Shown in pieces: positions 17,092 through 25,656 of a stretch of 64,000 nucleotides of DNA. The notes under the pieces were generated by a model. It ran no database searches. It saw only the letters and a program-made list of their open reading frames with translations, and was not told where the DNA came from. The stretch's first letter is position 1. Each line of letters opens with the position of its first letter. A program made the position numbers and the translations under genes. The DNA comes from Streptomyces sp. 378 (GTDB lineage: Bacteria; Actinomycetota; Actinomycetes; Streptomycetales; Streptomycetaceae), in NCBI RefSeq assembly GCF_030124145.1, contig NZ_JASKMS010000009.1, positions 186,001 to 250,000 on the forward strand, written 5' to 3'.

Positions 17092-17117
17092 GCGGCCCGG
17101 CCCCGAGGCCGGGCCGC
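17092..17117 (-). terminator. Terminator of the FG-GAP gene
   Basis: Perfect 9-bp inverted repeat GCGGCCCGG / CCGGGCCGC with an eight-base loop, beginning about 15 bases after the stop of the FG-GAP gene (minus strand). Confidence 0.65.
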
Positions 17118-17131
17118 CCTGCGTCATGTGG

Positions 17132-18574
17132 TCACAGCAGGGGGAGGCTGTCGCCGCCGAGGAGTTGCCATCCGGAGGCGGGGAGCCCGAACTGTGAGGT
17201 GGTGAACATCTTGCTGCCGGTTGTGGTGGGCCGGGTGGTTCCTCCGGGCAGGATCCATGCGGCGCCGGCGTAGTTGTTCTCGCCGTGCGCGGTGACGGTG
17301 AGTTCGGGGCGCCCGTCGCGGTTCACGTCACCGGCCGAGAGGGTGGTGCCGAAGTGGTCTCCGCTCTCGTTGCCGCCAGGGACGCCGGTGGTGCCCTGGC
17401 TGTAGGAGTAGGCGCCGGAGCCCGGGGTCCCCGTGCGTTTGCCGGGGATGACTGTCACCATGCCGGCGTCGGCGACGGTGCCGAGATTCTCGCCGGGCGC
17501 GCCCACCGCGATGTCGCCGACGCCGTCGCGGTTGAAGTCCGCGACCACGACCGATGCACCGAACTTGTCGCCCTTCTCCCCGGATCCGGGGACGCCGCTG
17601 GTGTCCTGGGAAAGCACGACGGGCTTGGCGTCGGTCGGCACCCCTGCCGAACCGCCGTACCAGATGAGGATGCGCCCGCCGTGCTCTCCGTCGACTCCGC
17701 GCTGTCGGGGCTCGTCGGGATCACCGGCGACGAGGTCGCCGTATCCGTCGCCGTTGACATCGCCGACGGTGGCCACCAGGGCGTCGCCGTGCGTCAGGGG
17801 GACGCTCCACTGCGGTTCGTTTTCCGCGTTGACGTGGATCCGCCCGCCGGTGTACCCGCCGGCACGCCCCGTCACCGCCACCGTGTCGGCGCGGCCGTCG
17901 CGGTCGAGGTCGCCGGCGGCGACGGAGCCGAACCACTCGCCCAGTCCCATTCCCGCGGAGGCGGGCCCAGTCGATCGGGTAAACGGGCCCCGGAAGGTCT
18001 GGGTGTAGTTCCAGCCACCGACCGTCACCAGGCTGGTGGACGAGGTTCCCTTGCCCGCGGCGGCCAGGTCCCGGCCGATGCGGTCGAAGTCCTCGGGACT
18101 GTCAGGCGTCGGCAGAACCCGCCCGGACACCAAGCCCGATCGGCTGCCCCACAGGATCGTGACCATGCCCTTGTTCTCACCCTGTTCGAGATCCTCGTAG
18201 GGCGCGCCGACGATCAGGTCGGTGTAGCCGTCCCGGTCGAGATCGGCAGAGGCGGTGGAGGCACCGAAGTAGTCACCCCGCTCGGCGCTTCCCGGCACGC
18301 CGGGGGAATTCTGGGTGATCGTGACGCGGGACGTCGCCGAGAGCCCGGAGGCAGAGCCGTACAGGACGATCACGGCGCCCGCGTCCTCGCGTCCGGCGAT
18401 GTCCGCGGCGGGCACCCGCAGCACAACGTCGCGATAGCCGTCACCGTTGAAGTCCGCAGGGACGGTGTCCCCGGCAGCGTGCGCGCTCGGGACCTGCACA
18501 CCGCCGAGCAGCCCGGCGAGCCCAACAGCGGCGACGACCCGACATCTGCCGCCGCGGCCGTCTCTCTTGGTCAT
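17132..18574 (-). CDS. Secreted FG-GAP (integrin-alpha-like) repeat protein
   Basis: A 480-residue exported protein. ATG 18574 (MTKRDGRGGRCRVVAAVGLAGLLGG) starts a Sec signal peptide ending near AHA-AGD and follows a GGGAGA ribosome site. The mature part is a seven-bladed-propeller type repeat protein with at least six DxDxDGxxD calcium loops (for example DFNGDGYRD, DLDRDGYTD, DLDRDGRAD, DVNGDGYGD, DFNRDGVGD, DVNRDGRPE). They alternate with GAPYEDLEQ/GAPGENLG and GDxFGAS cap motifs. This is common among Streptomyces extracellular proteins. It probably binds ligands at the cell surface or in the medium; the partner is unknown. Confidence 0.92.
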   Translation of the reverse strand: MTKRDGRGGRCRVVAAVGLAGLLGGVQVPSAHAAGDTVPADFNGDGYRDVVLRVPAADIAGREDAGAVIVLYGSASGLSATSRVTITQNSPGVPGSAERGDYFGASTASADLDRDGYTDLIVGAPYEDLEQGENKGMVTILWGSRSGLVSGRVLPTPDSPEDFDRIGRDLAAAGKGTSSTSLVTVGGWNYTQTFRGPFTRSTGPASAGMGLGEWFGSVAAGDLDRDGRADTVAVTGRAGGYTGGRIHVNAENEPQWSVPLTHGDALVATVGDVNGDGYGDLVAGDPDEPRQRGVDGEHGGRILIWYGGSAGVPTDAKPVVLSQDTSGVPGSGEKGDKFGASVVVADFNRDGVGDIAVGAPGENLGTVADAGMVTVIPGKRTGTPGSGAYSYSQGTTGVPGGNESGDHFGTTLSAGDVNRDGRPELTVTAHGENNYAGAAWILPGGTTRPTTTGSKMFTTSQFGLPASGWQLLGGDSLPLL

Positions 18575-18658
18575 ATGAGTTTCTCCCACCTCAGGGTTGC
18601 CGTCGACGAACGGACGACAACCGGAACATCGTCCAGGCATGAAAAGGCGCGACGAGGG

Positions 18659-18898
18659 TCAGGGCAAGGGGACCTGTCCCGTGCCCTGAGTACTGCCGTT
18701 GGCCTTGCGGAAGATCAAGTCGGCTCCGCAGTGGTCGGTGATGCCGCCGACGACAGTGGTGGCAAGAGCCGGCTGGGCGGGCGAACAGCTCTGCACCCGC
18801 CGCACAGGTACCGCGACGACATCGGCCGCCAGTCGGCTGTGCGACACGGCAGCTGCGCCCACGTGCCGCCCCTCCCGCAAAGCGACCTGCTCTCGCAC
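18659..18898 (-). CDS. Possible small or truncated ORF
   Basis: A 79-residue frame from GTG 18898 with coding-like third-position GC. It reads REQVALREGRHVGAAAVSHS, later VPVRRVQSCSPAQP, and ends FRKANGSTQGTGQVPLP. The frame stays open further upstream but becomes unprotein-like. There is no convincing ribosome site and no family is recognised; it may be the C-terminal remnant of a larger gene. The rest of the gap to the ankyrin gene (18899-19236) shows nothing I can identify. Confidence 0.35.
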   Translation of the reverse strand: MREQVALREGRHVGAAAVSHSRLAADVVAVPVRRVQSCSPAQPALATTVVGGITDHCGADLIFRKANGSTQGTGQVPLP

Positions 18899-19236
18899 AA
18901 GTGAGCGGATGCTATCAGTGAGTTGACGGCCATCTCTACAGGTCAGCGTGGGGCGAAGGGCGAGGGCCCGATAGCGGAATGCGCTCCGTCGGAAGGCGCT
19001 GGACGCGGGCGCTGGCCGAAATCCCTGTGCGGCGCGTGGTGCTGCCCGGCACACCCAGGCACCGACTGAGCAGCAGCTGCGCACCGGTATCCGATGGCAG
19101 CCCCGCTCCGCCGTCGCAGAGGCGGCGCGGGTCTGCTCGGAGCGGTTCGTGGGTGGGTATTTCACGCCGCGCAGGGGGGAGGCGGCACTCTTGTCTCCCC
19201 GAGCATGTGCGCCTCCCCGGCCCATGGCCCGGGGCC

Positions 19237-20991
19237 TCAGCGCTGGAGGTGCGAAGGCAACGGCACCCAGCGGCGCGGGGTGTGGCGATCCGCAACCTCC
19301 TGGCCGTCGTGGATCCTCAGTCCGGCCGCGGCACATGCGTAGGCGAGTGTGTCGGCGTAGTGCGGGAAGGCGGAACGGCGCTGCCAGAAGCGGAAGTGCC
19401 AGTGCGCGGCCGGGTCGGGACTGTCCGGCCAGAGGCCTATCTCCTCGTGCTCGACGACTTCGCCGTCGCGGGCCAGGGTGCCGAAGGTGCCGCCCTTGGG
19501 GTTGAAGTAGATTCCGTAGGCGGCGGTGCCCGCCGATATCACCCGCAGTACGGCGTCGTCGCTCGGCATATAGCCATCCTGGGTGATCGCGCAGCCGCCA
19601 GGGGCCCCGGGCACGCTCGTCACGCCCACATAGCGGAGGGAATCGTCGTAGTCCATCGGGGCGAAGGGCGCGTGCTCGGAGTCTGCTTTCGGGCACTGCG
19701 CGGGGTCGGCGCCGAGCCGCCGGATCACCTCGTCCTCGCTCAGGCCCGACACGAAGCAGATGCCGAGTCCTTCGGTCCACAGCTCCTGCTCGCCGAAGGC
19801 CGCGATGAGCGCGTCCGCCGCTGCGAACGCCGCGGCTTCCTCGGCGGGCAGTTCCACCGCCCCCGGAAGATCCGCGACGAGTGGCGCGAGCGACGTGGTC
19901 AGCAGCAGCCGGCCCGGGGACCAGGGCCCGCTCTGCGGCGTCCACACATCGGCCCCGGCATCGATCAGCGCTCGGACGCTGCCCTCGTCCACGCTGCAGG
20001 CGGCGTACCACAGCGGTGTGTGTCCGTCGTCGTCGCGTGCGTCGACCTCCGCATGATGCGACAACAGCGCGGCGACCGCCTCCACCGACCCTTGTTCCGC
20101 CGTCAAATGCAGCGGGGTGGTGCCACGCCATCCGACGCGGGCGTCGACCGGTGCCCCTGCGTTCAGCCGAGCACGGATCAGGGCCGCGTCCTCCCAGTCC
20201 TGGTAACCCAGTTGCTGCCAGTCGGCCCGCGGCTCATAGCGCCTGCGGGCTTCCTCCTGGCGGCGCAGCATCTCGCGCTGGTGCCGAGTCAGCGGCGGTG
20301 CCAGGAAAGCAGGTGGTCCGCTCACCTCCATGAACCCGAAGGCGCCCGGCTGCTCCGACGGATCCGGCGGCTCGAGCGCCGGCCAGACCTCGAGCGCCTG
20401 CGTCGAGGCGGCATGGAGGGCCGCCACGTCGACCGAGGTGCGGGTCTCGGCAATCCCCTCGTCCGGCCACTCCACCACCAACTGAGCCTCTCCGGCGGGC
20501 GGGAGCTCTGCCAGATACAGGTCGACGTCGGTCTTGAAGAGGGATCGGCGGGGATGGTGCAAACCGGGATCCAGCGGTATCAGCCCGACCGCTTGCGGTG
20601 TCGATGCCACGGTCACCTGTCCCTGCGGACCGGTGAACTCCACCCTCCGGTCCGTCGTGCCGTCCAGCGAGGTCACCCGGCGGCCGTCGGAGAACAGCAG
20701 CCCCACCCGCAACCCGGACTGCCGTCCCGCAGCCGCGCTGTCCTGGCGGGTCGTGCGGAAGACCGCCAGATGCAGGGTGGCTGCCTGCGGCCATACGGAC
20801 CATCCTGTGAGCAGCACCTTCGTGTGCGGACCGGCGCCGAGCACCTCAAGCTGCGACAGCAGCGCAGGAGCGAACCAGTCGACCGGCGGCGCGTACCGCC
20901 CGGCGTCCTCTTCCGGCGGGCCCAGCCGGACCAACGCCGTCCGCTCGGCGGCCGGTTCCTCCGGTAACACCAGATCGTCGAAGAATCCCAT
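19237..20991 (-). CDS. Ankyrin-repeat protein
   Basis: A 584-residue cytoplasmic protein. The N-terminal half (MGFFDDLVLPEEPAAERTAL onward) looks like a beta-rich domain of unknown function common in actinobacteria. It is followed by a charged linker and then two ankyrin repeats near residues 285-355, with GTTPLHLTAEQGSVEAVAALL and GHTPLWYAACSVDEGSVRALIDAG. The C-terminal part includes GIYFNPKGGTFG and a Trp-rich HWHFRFWQRR segment of an immunity/SUKH-like flavour, which I cannot assign firmly. ATG 20991 is the only reasonable start. No operon partner is evident. Confidence 0.85.
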   Translation of the reverse strand: MGFFDDLVLPEEPAAERTALVRLGPPEEDAGRYAPPVDWFAPALLSQLEVLGAGPHTKVLLTGWSVWPQAATLHLAVFRTTRQDSAAAGRQSGLRVGLLFSDGRRVTSLDGTTDRRVEFTGPQGQVTVASTPQAVGLIPLDPGLHHPRRSLFKTDVDLYLAELPPAGEAQLVVEWPDEGIAETRTSVDVAALHAASTQALEVWPALEPPDPSEQPGAFGFMEVSGPPAFLAPPLTRHQREMLRRQEEARRRYEPRADWQQLGYQDWEDAALIRARLNAGAPVDARVGWRGTTPLHLTAEQGSVEAVAALLSHHAEVDARDDDGHTPLWYAACSVDEGSVRALIDAGADVWTPQSGPWSPGRLLLTTSLAPLVADLPGAVELPAEEAAAFAAADALIAAFGEQELWTEGLGICFVSGLSEDEVIRRLGADPAQCPKADSEHAPFAPMDYDDSLRYVGVTSVPGAPGGCAITQDGYMPSDDAVLRVISAGTAAYGIYFNPKGGTFGTLARDGEVVEHEEIGLWPDSPDPAAHWHFRFWQRRSAFPHYADTLAYACAAAGLRIHDGQEVADRHTPRRWVPLPSHLQR

Positions 20992-21034
20992 GCACCGATC
21001 GTGGCAGAGGGGTCTGACAGTGAGGGTTCTTCAC

Positions 21035-21234
21035 CGTCAGGGTGCTCCTCGTCGGTGTTGCCCGAGGAGCAGCTGTTGGAGTCGCGGCCCGGCGCGTCGT
21101 GATGAACTCCGCGGATCTTCAACGCCGAGCTGTACTCGGCGGCGTGTGCGTGAACGCGGGGGCAGGGCGGGCAGCGCGCCGGCCGCAACAGCGGCAGCCG
21201 TGACGAGGTTCTTGCACAAGAACAGGCTCCCCAT
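21035..21234 (-). pseudogene. Probable lamin-tail-domain protein remnant (frameshifted)
   Basis: From ATG 21234 the frame gives a short signal-peptide-like start (MGSLFLCKNLVTAAAVAAGA). About 30 codons in, the protein-like sequence moves to another frame, giving AEYSSALKIRGVHHDAPGRD followed by SNS. That string resembles the first strand of secreted lamin-tail (LTD) proteins of Streptomyces (usually KIRxVxYDxPGxD). The body of the LTD domain is missing. This is a decayed gene if the match is right, which rests on one motif. Confidence 0.4.
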
Positions 21235-21237
21235 GAT

Positions 21238-21792
21238 GAGCGGGTGGTGTCGCCTGTGCAGGACACGCACCCGGGCCCGGCGGTTGCACACAGGCAAGGA
21301 CCTTCACCCGTTCGAAGGACGCAGAGGCACGTTCCCTGTGGCCGTAGAGGCCCGGGCCACCGGAGCCACATGCCTCGTTCCGCTTCCCGAACTTCGGCGG
21401 AACACCGCCGCGTCAGCGGGAAGCCGAGGCGGGCTACAGCCCGCAGCAGATTGAGCGCGGAACATCCCCGGGTCGGCGAGGAAGAACATGACGGGGCCGA
21501 TCAGCTCGCCTTGGCTGTCCGCGCTGCCTGCGGCCATATCCCAGTTGGCGGAAACCCTCGATGCGGAGCGTCGGCTCCCAAGGCACGTCGGAAGCCGAGC
21601 AACTGGATATCGCGGCCGAACATGTTCGCGGTTTCGGCGGGATCCTGGTTCACCGGCTGACGTTCCTTCAGCCGTGCCCAACTCCCGCTCCAGCCGATCG
21701 GTGCGCCTGTGCCCCGATGCAACTGCCTTGCGCCGGGCAGGACCGCTCCGTGTCTCTCTCTGTCAAGAGTTCGGAGACGAGTTGTCATCCCG
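21238..21792. other. Gene-poor stretch
   Basis: About 550 bases with no supportable gene. Several overlapping short frames occur on both strands, none with a recognisable domain. Given the decayed genes on both sides it may be gene debris. Confidence 0.4.
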
Positions 21793-22018
21793 TCCCCTGA
21801 CCTCGTCTCTGTTGGGGGTGGGCCGCGGGCGCGCCTCCGCCCGGCGAACGATCCTGCTGCGGTACGGCGTAGCGGTCCGCCAGGTCGTGGAGCTGGTCGA
21901 AACCGCCGCGCATGTCCTGGAGTACCGCGGCACTCGCTCCGGGAGGGAAGCCCGATGCTGCCACGAGAGCGACGCGTGCCGCGTCGCGCCCTTCGAGCTC
22001 AAAGGGCGGGAGACGGGC

Positions 22019-22510
22019 TCAGGTCAGGGATTCGAAGTATGCCTTTTGCTCGGGGTAGTAGTCCTCGAAGTCAGGTCGTGGCCCGCCCGTGCGCGCGGCG
22101 GTGAGCATGTCCAGGTAGTACTCCCAGCCCGGGCCGGTCTCGCCGAGGTCCTTTGTGGAGGCCAGATGCTGGACCAGTCGGAGTTCGGTGGTGCCGTCGC
22201 TCTCGGTCAGCAGCAGCTCCATCGACCAGGATCCGGCCTCGTCCTCCATGGAGACGGCGAGTCGGTGCGGCGGCTCGCAGGCTTCGATGCGCAGTGGGCA
22301 CCAAGGTGCCGACTCCTCGAAGACCAGTTGCACTTCGACGGTGTGGCCGGTCGCAGCCTGGCCGCGCCACGGGCCGAACCATCGTGCGGTGCGCTCCGGC
22401 TCGGTGACACTCGCCCAGACGTCTTCGGCGGAGGCGCGGTAGCTGCGCGTGAGGACCAGGTCGTGCCCCGTGGGGGTGGGGATGAGCTGTCCGGTGGGTT
22501 CAAGGGTCAT
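22019..22510 (-). CDS. SRPBCC (AHSA1/START-like) family protein
   Basis: A 163-residue SRPBCC-fold protein. Motifs typical of the AHSA1 branch are present: VLTRSYRASAEDVWASVTEPERTARWFGPW at the N-terminus, a hydrophobic central strand set, and GWEYYLDML near the C-terminus. It binds a hydrophobic ligand in a deep cavity, function undefined. Its start ATGA overlaps the stop of the upstream ArsR gene by four bases (22507-22510), so the two are translationally coupled. ArsR-SRPBCC pairs are a recurrent arrangement in actinobacteria. After its TGA the same frame remains open for another 75 codons with protein-like sequence. Confidence 0.92.
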   Translation of the reverse strand: MTLEPTGQLIPTPTGHDLVLTRSYRASAEDVWASVTEPERTARWFGPWRGQAATGHTVEVQLVFEESAPWCPLRIEACEPPHRLAVSMEDEAGSWSMELLLTESDGTTELRLVQHLASTKDLGETGPGWEYYLDMLTAARTGGPRPDFEDYYPEQKAYFESLT

Positions 22511-22902
22511 GCCGTGCCTTCCTTGGAGTGGTCGTTGGCGGGCTCGACCCGCTTGCGGTCCCGTCGGGTGCGGTGAACCTCCGTCTCCAGCGCCGCCAGA
22601 CGCTGCGACCAGTCGACCCGCTGGGTGTCGAACTGGGTGAGCCAGGCGGTGAGGTCATCCAGCCCGGAGCGGACGAGGGAGTAACGCCGGTGGCGACCGA
22701 TCTGCTGGTCCCGGACCAGTCCGTTCTCCCGCAGCACGCGCAGGTGACGGCTGACCGCCGGTCGGCTGATCGCGAACCGGGCCGCGATGTCGCCTGCCGT
22801 CAGCGGGGTGCGGCGCAACATCATCAAGATCTCCCGGCGTACCGGATCGGCGATGGCGACGGCCACCTTGCTCAGGTCGTCCACACCATAAGCGTAACGC
22901 AT
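22507..22902 (-). CDS. ArsR-family winged-helix regulator
   Basis: A 131-residue ArsR-type repressor. The winged HTH is clear: VAVAIADPVRREILMMLRRTPLTAGDIAARFAISRPAVSRHLRVLRENGLV, then the wing QQIGRHRRYSL. It lacks the CxC metal site of arsenic sensors, so it belongs to the non-metal ArsR group coupled to SRPBCC genes. Two starts are possible: ATG 22902, or GTG 22884 giving MDDLSKVAVAI. Neither has a good ribosome site, so the mRNA may be leaderless. A perfect inverted repeat overlaps the ATG, fitting autorepression of this two-gene operon. Confidence 0.9.
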   Translation of the reverse strand: MRYAYGVDDLSKVAVAIADPVRREILMMLRRTPLTAGDIAARFAISRPAVSRHLRVLRENGLVRDQQIGRHRRYSLVRSGLDDLTAWLTQFDTQRVDWSQRLAALETEVHRTRRDRKRVEPANDHSKEGTA

Positions 22903-22910
22903 CGGTTACG
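22893..22910. promoter_or_regulatory. Operator-like inverted repeat at the ArsR start
   Basis: CGTAAC-N6-GTTACG, perfect 6-bp arms, overlapping ATG 22902 and lying just upstream of GTG 22884. The size and spacing suit an ArsR-family dimer. Confidence 0.65.
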
Positions 22911-24358
22911 CGTCGGGGGGCCGACGTCAGGTCGCACTCAGCGCGGAGGTGGAAGACAAGCCCGTGCCCCGCGCCGCAGGTAACGTCCCCGCGGACCGAC
23001 TGGGGGAGGCCGTGATCATCCTGAGCACCGTGCATTCGGCGGTGAGGCAGGCGCAGGGTGCGCGATCCGCAAGATCGGCGCGGCCGTGGCGGTCTCCTCT
23101 GGGAGACGGCCGAAGCGGGCGCCTGCCGCGCCGTTCCTGGCCAAGGGTCACCTCAATCGGAAGCCGGACGACAGGGCCGGCCGGCCCCAGTGGTCCACGG
23201 CTCGCTTCTGGTGTCTTGACCCGCGCCTGATGGTCCCGGTGTTGGGCCCGGCGGTCGTGAGCACCCTGCTGGAGGACGGCCGGCAGGAGTGCCGCTCCGA
23301 CCGCGGGGCTGCTTGGCCGGAAATGCACGGAGCATGAGCATGCTCGAACAGTGGGCGCGAGCGCGCCGTGCCCGTCCTTGGAATCGCGGGCCGACGGCGC
23401 CTTGGGCGGGCCGGGGGAAGCGATGTGCAGTTCCGGGCTGTCGCCACCCGTTTCGACGAGCCGGTCGCCCGCTGTCTCGTCGGCCTCCGGATCGCCTCAC
23501 TCGTCCTCTGGCTCCGCGCACGGTGATCCACACGGAACCTGAAGGGGGTCGCCATGGTGGGCAGGGATGGCTCAAAAGGGATGGCTGGGCTGGTGCGGGG
23601 CGGCGCTGCGGTTCCGGACCTTCGAAGGTCGCCTTGCAGCGTGTTGTGAGGCCGTTGCGGCAACACTGCCGCCCACCGGCCGTTCTGACCGATATCGGCA
23701 GGCGGGTGGCCGTGTGGCCAAGGATGGCGGACGCGGTGGTGCCTCAAGGCGTCGTGATACGGCCCAACTTTCCCTTCAGACTCTGGGTTTGAGTGTGAAA
23801 GAGCGGGATACACACCCTCTTTGGTGGGCTGCTGAACGGCCACCTCCCCTTCAACTTCGGGGGGTTGCCATCCTGTGACCCAACGTGAAAACTGTGAACG
23901 CACTGGGCCGGGATGATCGTGTCCAAGCGCGTTCTTGACACGTGAATCGTAGGACAGGGGAGTTCTGCGCAGGGCTGCTGCGCGGAGAAGTCACTGGGGG
24001 GACGTGGTGGTGTCTGCAAGGTGCCCTGGGCGCGTATGGCCGGGCTGCGCACGTGCGGGTTTGTCCGCTGCTCGGCGGGCGTCCGGACCGCTCGGAACCG
24101 CCGCCCCACCGTCCCTGTTCAGTCCTCAGTTCCGCTGACGCCCGGGCCGGCATTCCCTGAGGGGCGGACAAGCCAGTCGCCCTCGGTGGGCCGACCCGGC
24201 TGAGCCGGGCACCGGCCTGGTGGCGCCGAGCGACAACCGCCCCGCGGTGCCACACCTCGATGGCCGAACCCGTGACGGTCAGCGCTGCCCGCGGTCGGCC
24301 GCCGCGCACCGTCGGTGGCCCACCGCCGGGCACGCACGCCCTCACTCAAGGAGAAACG
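22911..24358. other. Gene-poor stretch upstream of the biosynthetic genes
   Basis: About 1.45 kb without a supportable gene. Many short frames occur on both strands, none with a known domain. The part from about 23740 to 23960 is visibly less GC-rich than its surroundings and has TGTGACC, CGTGAAA and TGTGAAC at 23874, 23884 and 23893. The last bases carry the P450 ribosome site. It probably contains the promoter for the P450 and following genes and marks the left edge of the cluster. Confidence 0.5.
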
Positions 24359-25567
24359 GTGACAAGCACACAACTGACCGGCGCCTCATCGCCTCTTGAC
24401 GCGTTACCCGGGCGATGGCGGTCCTTACGCGACGCGGGTCCCGTGACGTACGACGAAGCGCGGCGGCAGTGGCACGTCGTGGACCACCAGGGCGTCTCGG
24501 CGGTCCTGTCCGACCCGGCGACGTACTCCTCCGACATGACGCCGATCGCCCCCACCCAGGAGGACTTCGAAGCCTTCCGGCAGGGCAACTTCGTCGGCAT
24601 GGACCCGCCGGAGCACCGCAAACTCCGCACCCTGGTGAGTCAGGCCTTCACTCCGCGAGTGGTCCACGGGCTCGCACCGCGCATCGAGGCCGTGTGCGCG
24701 CGGCTCTTCGACGGCGTCGCCGACCGCGACCGGTTCGACCTGGTCGACACCCTCGCCTACCCGCTGCCGATCATCGTGATCGCCGAACTCCTCGGGATCC
24801 CCGCCGAGGACCACAGGCTGTTCCAGGAGTGGGCCGCCACCCTCTTCGGCGGCGACCAGCTCGGGGACAGCCTCGACATGGCCGACCTGGAACGGGCGCT
24901 GGAGGCCATCGCCCCGACGGTGCGAGAGATGAACGGCTACGTACTGGACCACATCCGGCACCGCCGCGCCCACCCCGGTGACGACCTGACCAGCGCACTC
25001 CTCACCGCCGAGGTCGACGGAACGCGGCTGGAGGACCAGGAGATCGTCGGGTTCGTCGCCCTGCTGCTGGTCGCCGGGCACATCACCACCACCGCGCTGC
25101 TCGGCACCGCCATGGTCACCTTCGACCGGCATCCCGGCACGCTCACCGCACTGCGGAAGGATCCGGACCGGGTTCCGGACGCCGTCGAGGAAGTCCTGCG
25201 CTGGCTGCCGCCCTTCCCCGAGCTGGGCCGGCGCACCACCCGGCCGGTGGCGCTCGGCGGCCACGAGATCCCGGCCGACACCCTGCTGATGGTGCACCTG
25301 GGGGCCGCCAACCGTGACCCCTCCCGCTTCACCTCGCCGGACGTCTTCGACGCGGCCCGCGACCCCAATCCCCATCTGACGTTCGGCCATGGCATCCATT
25401 TCTGTTTCGGCGCCCCCCTGGCCCGGCTGGAAGCCCGTATCGCCCTGCAGATGATGATGGAACGTTTCTCCTCCATCGCGGTGCCCTCGTACGACGACGT
25501 CACGTACCAGAACCCGGCCGTCATCGTCGGCGTACGCCACCTGCCGATCTGCGTCACCAGGCCGTAA
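24359..25567 (+). CDS. Cytochrome P450 monooxygenase
   Basis: A 402-residue soluble bacterial P450. GTG 24359 follows AAGGAG at the right distance. Diagnostic motifs: I-helix LLLVAGHITTT (235-245, oxygen-activating Thr present; Ile replaces the usual acidic residue in AGxET), ExxR as EVLR (278-281), and the heme loop FGHGIHFCFG with Cys349. It is the first gene of the biosynthetic strand, 90 bases before the SurE-like gene and less than 2 kb before NRPS-1, so it most likely oxidises a residue of the peptide, on the carrier protein or after release. The site of oxidation is unknown. The redox partner is not in the window. Confidence 0.95.
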   Translation: MTSTQLTGASSPLDALPGRWRSLRDAGPVTYDEARRQWHVVDHQGVSAVLSDPATYSSDMTPIAPTQEDFEAFRQGNFVGMDPPEHRKLRTLVSQAFTPRVVHGLAPRIEAVCARLFDGVADRDRFDLVDTLAYPLPIIVIAELLGIPAEDHRLFQEWAATLFGGDQLGDSLDMADLERALEAIAPTVREMNGYVLDHIRHRRAHPGDDLTSALLTAEVDGTRLEDQEIVGFVALLLVAGHITTTALLGTAMVTFDRHPGTLTALRKDPDRVPDAVEEVLRWLPPFPELGRRTTRPVALGGHEIPADTLLMVHLGAANRDPSRFTSPDVFDAARDPNPHLTFGHGIHFCFGAPLARLEARIALQMMMERFSSIAVPSYDDVTYQNPAVIVGVRHLPICVTRP

Positions 25568-25656
25568 GCGCGCCGACGCGCACGCCCCGCACCGCTCACT
25601 CGCGGGCCGGCCGCGTCCTCCTCCCCGCACCCGCTCTCACCAGGAGTCACCTCCCC

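Noticed and set aside
23335..23344. Palindrome GAGCATGCTC
   Set aside because: Only ten bases and not placed at a recognisable promoter; could be chance.
23150..24250. Possible genes on either strand between the ArsR operon and the P450
   Set aside because: Several frames of 60-250 codons were read; all give Arg/Pro/Ser-rich translations without motifs or ribosome sites.
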